From: Clostridia bacterium
Lineage (GTDB): Bacteria > Bacillota > Clostridia > Oscillospirales > Acutalibacteraceae
Assembly: GCA_017521425.1 (NCBI GenBank)
Contig: JAFXCQ010000033.1
Coordinates: 42,738-106,737, forward strand
Length of the DNA stretch: 64,000 nt
Reading direction: 5' to 3'
This document shows, one piece after another, positions 62,776-64,000 of this stretch; within the stretch, counting starts at the first letter, position 1; the number at the start of each line of letters is the position of its first letter. A model generated the notes under the pieces. It was not told the origin of the DNA. It worked only from the letters and a program-made list of their open reading frames with translations, and searched no databases. The position numbers and the translations under genes are program-made.

Positions 62776-64000
62776 TTATTTGTAATAATTGATTATTGAA
62801 TCAAACTTAGGGTTCTGGTAGTCGTAGTCGTGCTCGTAGGTTGTTTCAACAATAGAGTCAATAATCAATTTACCATTTACATTCTTTACAAGGAATGTCT
62901 GTGTTTCGTAATAAATATTACCTGAATTGTAATAATCTACGCTGACTAAATAACCACCATCTTTTGTGCCTTTATATTTAATTGAATTAACATCATAAAC
63001 ACACATACCCACTGCATTGTTATATGCATAATACATAGTGCCATTTATAGTTACTAATGAATAGAATGGGTAATTATCAACCAATTTTGCTGATAAATAA
63101 CCTTTGTAAGCATTTTTCAATTCAGTCTGACTTTTTACAGATTTGAATTTGTATAATGCACTTGTATAATGATATGGATCATTTTGCTGATACCAGCTTT
63201 CAGATAACAAGTTCTTATAATCTGTATAGCCTGCTAAATGTACATCGTGTCTACCATCATATAAACTATGATACTGACAAAGCAATGGCAAGAACTGTGT
63301 TTTCACATTGCTTGATGTTATGGTTGCAGTAGTTGTAGCAGATGCAACAACACTATTTGAAGCAGCATAGCTACTACCCACTTTATTGTTTATTGCTCTG
63401 ACTGTATAACGGTAGGTTGAACCCTTAACAACTGTTTTGTCAGTCCACGAAAATACTGTGTTAGCTAAAGTACCTTTATTTACCCAACTGGACCAAACAC
63501 CATTCTGAAGCTCTGAACGGTAAACAGTATAATTTTTGGCACCCGCAATTTTATTCCATGTTACTTTAATACCATTTGACGCAACTGTTGCTTTAACAGT
63601 TGGTTGAGCAAGACGAATTAAACCACTTGTTACCTTATAAGTACTGCTTGTTTTTCCATTTACCGCTTTAACTGTATATTTATAGTAAGTACCGCTTGCT
63701 ACCTTTGTATCTGTCCATGAGGTTTTAGTAGTTGTTCCTCTTTTACTCCAGCCAGACCATTTTTTAGTTTTTGCGTTATAGGTTGCAGAATATACTGTGT
63801 ATCCTGTAGCACCCGGAATTGCTTTCCACGAAACCTTCATTCCGTTAGAAGCATTAGTAAAACTTACTGTCGGTTGTGCGAGGTAAAGTAATGTATTTGA
63901 TGCTTTATAGGTACTCTTGACACTACCGTTGATTGCTCTTACTGTGTAGCGGTATTGTGTACCACTATTTGCAGATTTATCAACCCACGAAACTGTTGAG
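62776..64000 (-). CDS. fibronectin type III repeat protein, partial (N-terminus off the right edge)
   Basis: The frame is open from the stop at 62776 to the window end (over 400 residues); the first in-frame Met at 63840 is internal. It carries at least three Fn3 repeats of about 90 residues, each with W-x-G-Y/N-Y-T-V-Y-R/S, a Trp-Thr turn and YRYTVRAIN or YKYTVKAVN. A C-terminal domain of about 180 residues follows, rich in Tyr and ending DSIINYYK, which I do not recognise. Such proteins are usually secreted or surface-bound in gut Firmicutes. Any signal peptide or catalytic domain would be upstream of the window. Confidence 0.82.
   Translation of the reverse strand, partial: STVSWVDKSANSGTQYRYTVRAINGSVKSTYKASNTLLYLAQPTVSFTNASNGMKVSWKAIPGATGYTVYSATYNAKTKKWSGWSKRGTTTKTSWTDTKVASGTYYKYTVKAVNGKTSSTYKVTSGLIRLAQPTVKATVASNGIKVTWNKIAGAKNYTVYRSELQNGVWSSWVNKGTLANTVFSWTDKTVVKGSTYRYTVRAINNKVGSSYAASNSVVASATTTATITSSNVKTQFLPLLCQYHSLYDGRHDVHLAGYTDYKNLLSESWYQQNDPYHYTSALYKFKSVKSQTELKNAYKGYLSAKLVDNYPFYSLVTINGTMYYAYNNAVGMCVYDVNSIKYKGTKDGGYLVSVDYYNSGNIYYETQTFLVKNVNGKLIIDSIVETTYEHDYDYQNPKFDSIINYYK

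Overview
The window is a low-GC chromosomal segment from an anaerobic, endospore-forming Firmicute. The best fit is the Clostridia, close to the Oscillospiraceae/Ruminococcaceae. That rests on the IspH-ribosomal protein S1 fusion, dipicolinate synthase (DpaA/DpaB), SpoVAE, sigma-G, a SigH-like factor, a dcw cluster carrying a PASTA penicillin-binding protein, a MurE with the DNPR motif of meso-DAP ligases, frequent TTG/GTG starts behind strong Shine-Dalgarno sites, and acetate kinase. I saw no tRNA, rRNA, CRISPR array, insertion sequence or prophage. Both ends cut genes: a YhaM-like exoribonuclease on the left and a fibronectin-type-III repeat protein on the right.

Layout. 1-8.5 kb: yhaM/tcdA, a lone class B PBP, a minus-strand run of DedA-like protein, galactokinase, GNAT and a YnbB-like PLP enzyme, then a D-2-hydroxyacid dehydrogenase. 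8.5-10 kb: a 277-nt structured element, a Rex-like palindrome and gap. 10-18 kb: a very cysteine-rich conserved protein, a ribose-type sugar ABC transporter, a MATE exporter, a sodium:alanine symporter and a zinc-ribbon protein. 18-25 kb: a SigH-like factor and the block tmcAL, flavoprotein, cmk, ispH-S1, zinc-ribbon membrane protein. 25-27 kb: ackA and a polysaccharide deacetylase. 27-41.5 kb: the division and cell-wall cluster mraZ-rsmH-ftsL-PBP-murE-murF-mraY-ftsW-murG-murA-ftsQ-ftsZ. 41.5-50.5 kb: pncB with a condensation-fold protein, an XRE regulator, dpaAB, and a P-type ATPase behind a yybP-ykoY (Mn2+) riboswitch, then an EEP-family protein. 50.8-61.5 kb: spoVAE and a nine-gene UMP-synthesis operon, pyrC-carA-carB-pyrK-pyrD-pyrF-pyrE-pyrB-pyrI. 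61.5-64 kb: a small membrane protein, sigG and the Fn3 protein.

How the genes work together. The pyr operon covers every step from bicarbonate to UMP. Its CarA has lost the catalytic cysteine and histidine and the glutamine-binding residues of the glutaminase site, so this carbamoyl-phosphate synthetase probably uses free ammonia unless another glutaminase serves it. The operon leader carries a terminator/antiterminator switch that I cannot assign to a known class. The dcw cluster makes and polymerises lipid II and builds the septum. Sporulation genes are scattered singly rather than in their usual operons.

Many intergenic gaps, mostly between convergent genes, hold one family of repeats: arrays of degenerate 7-bp units facing inward around hairpins. 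The hairpin arms covary between copies, and the arrays run into neighbouring genes and supply their last codons and stops.
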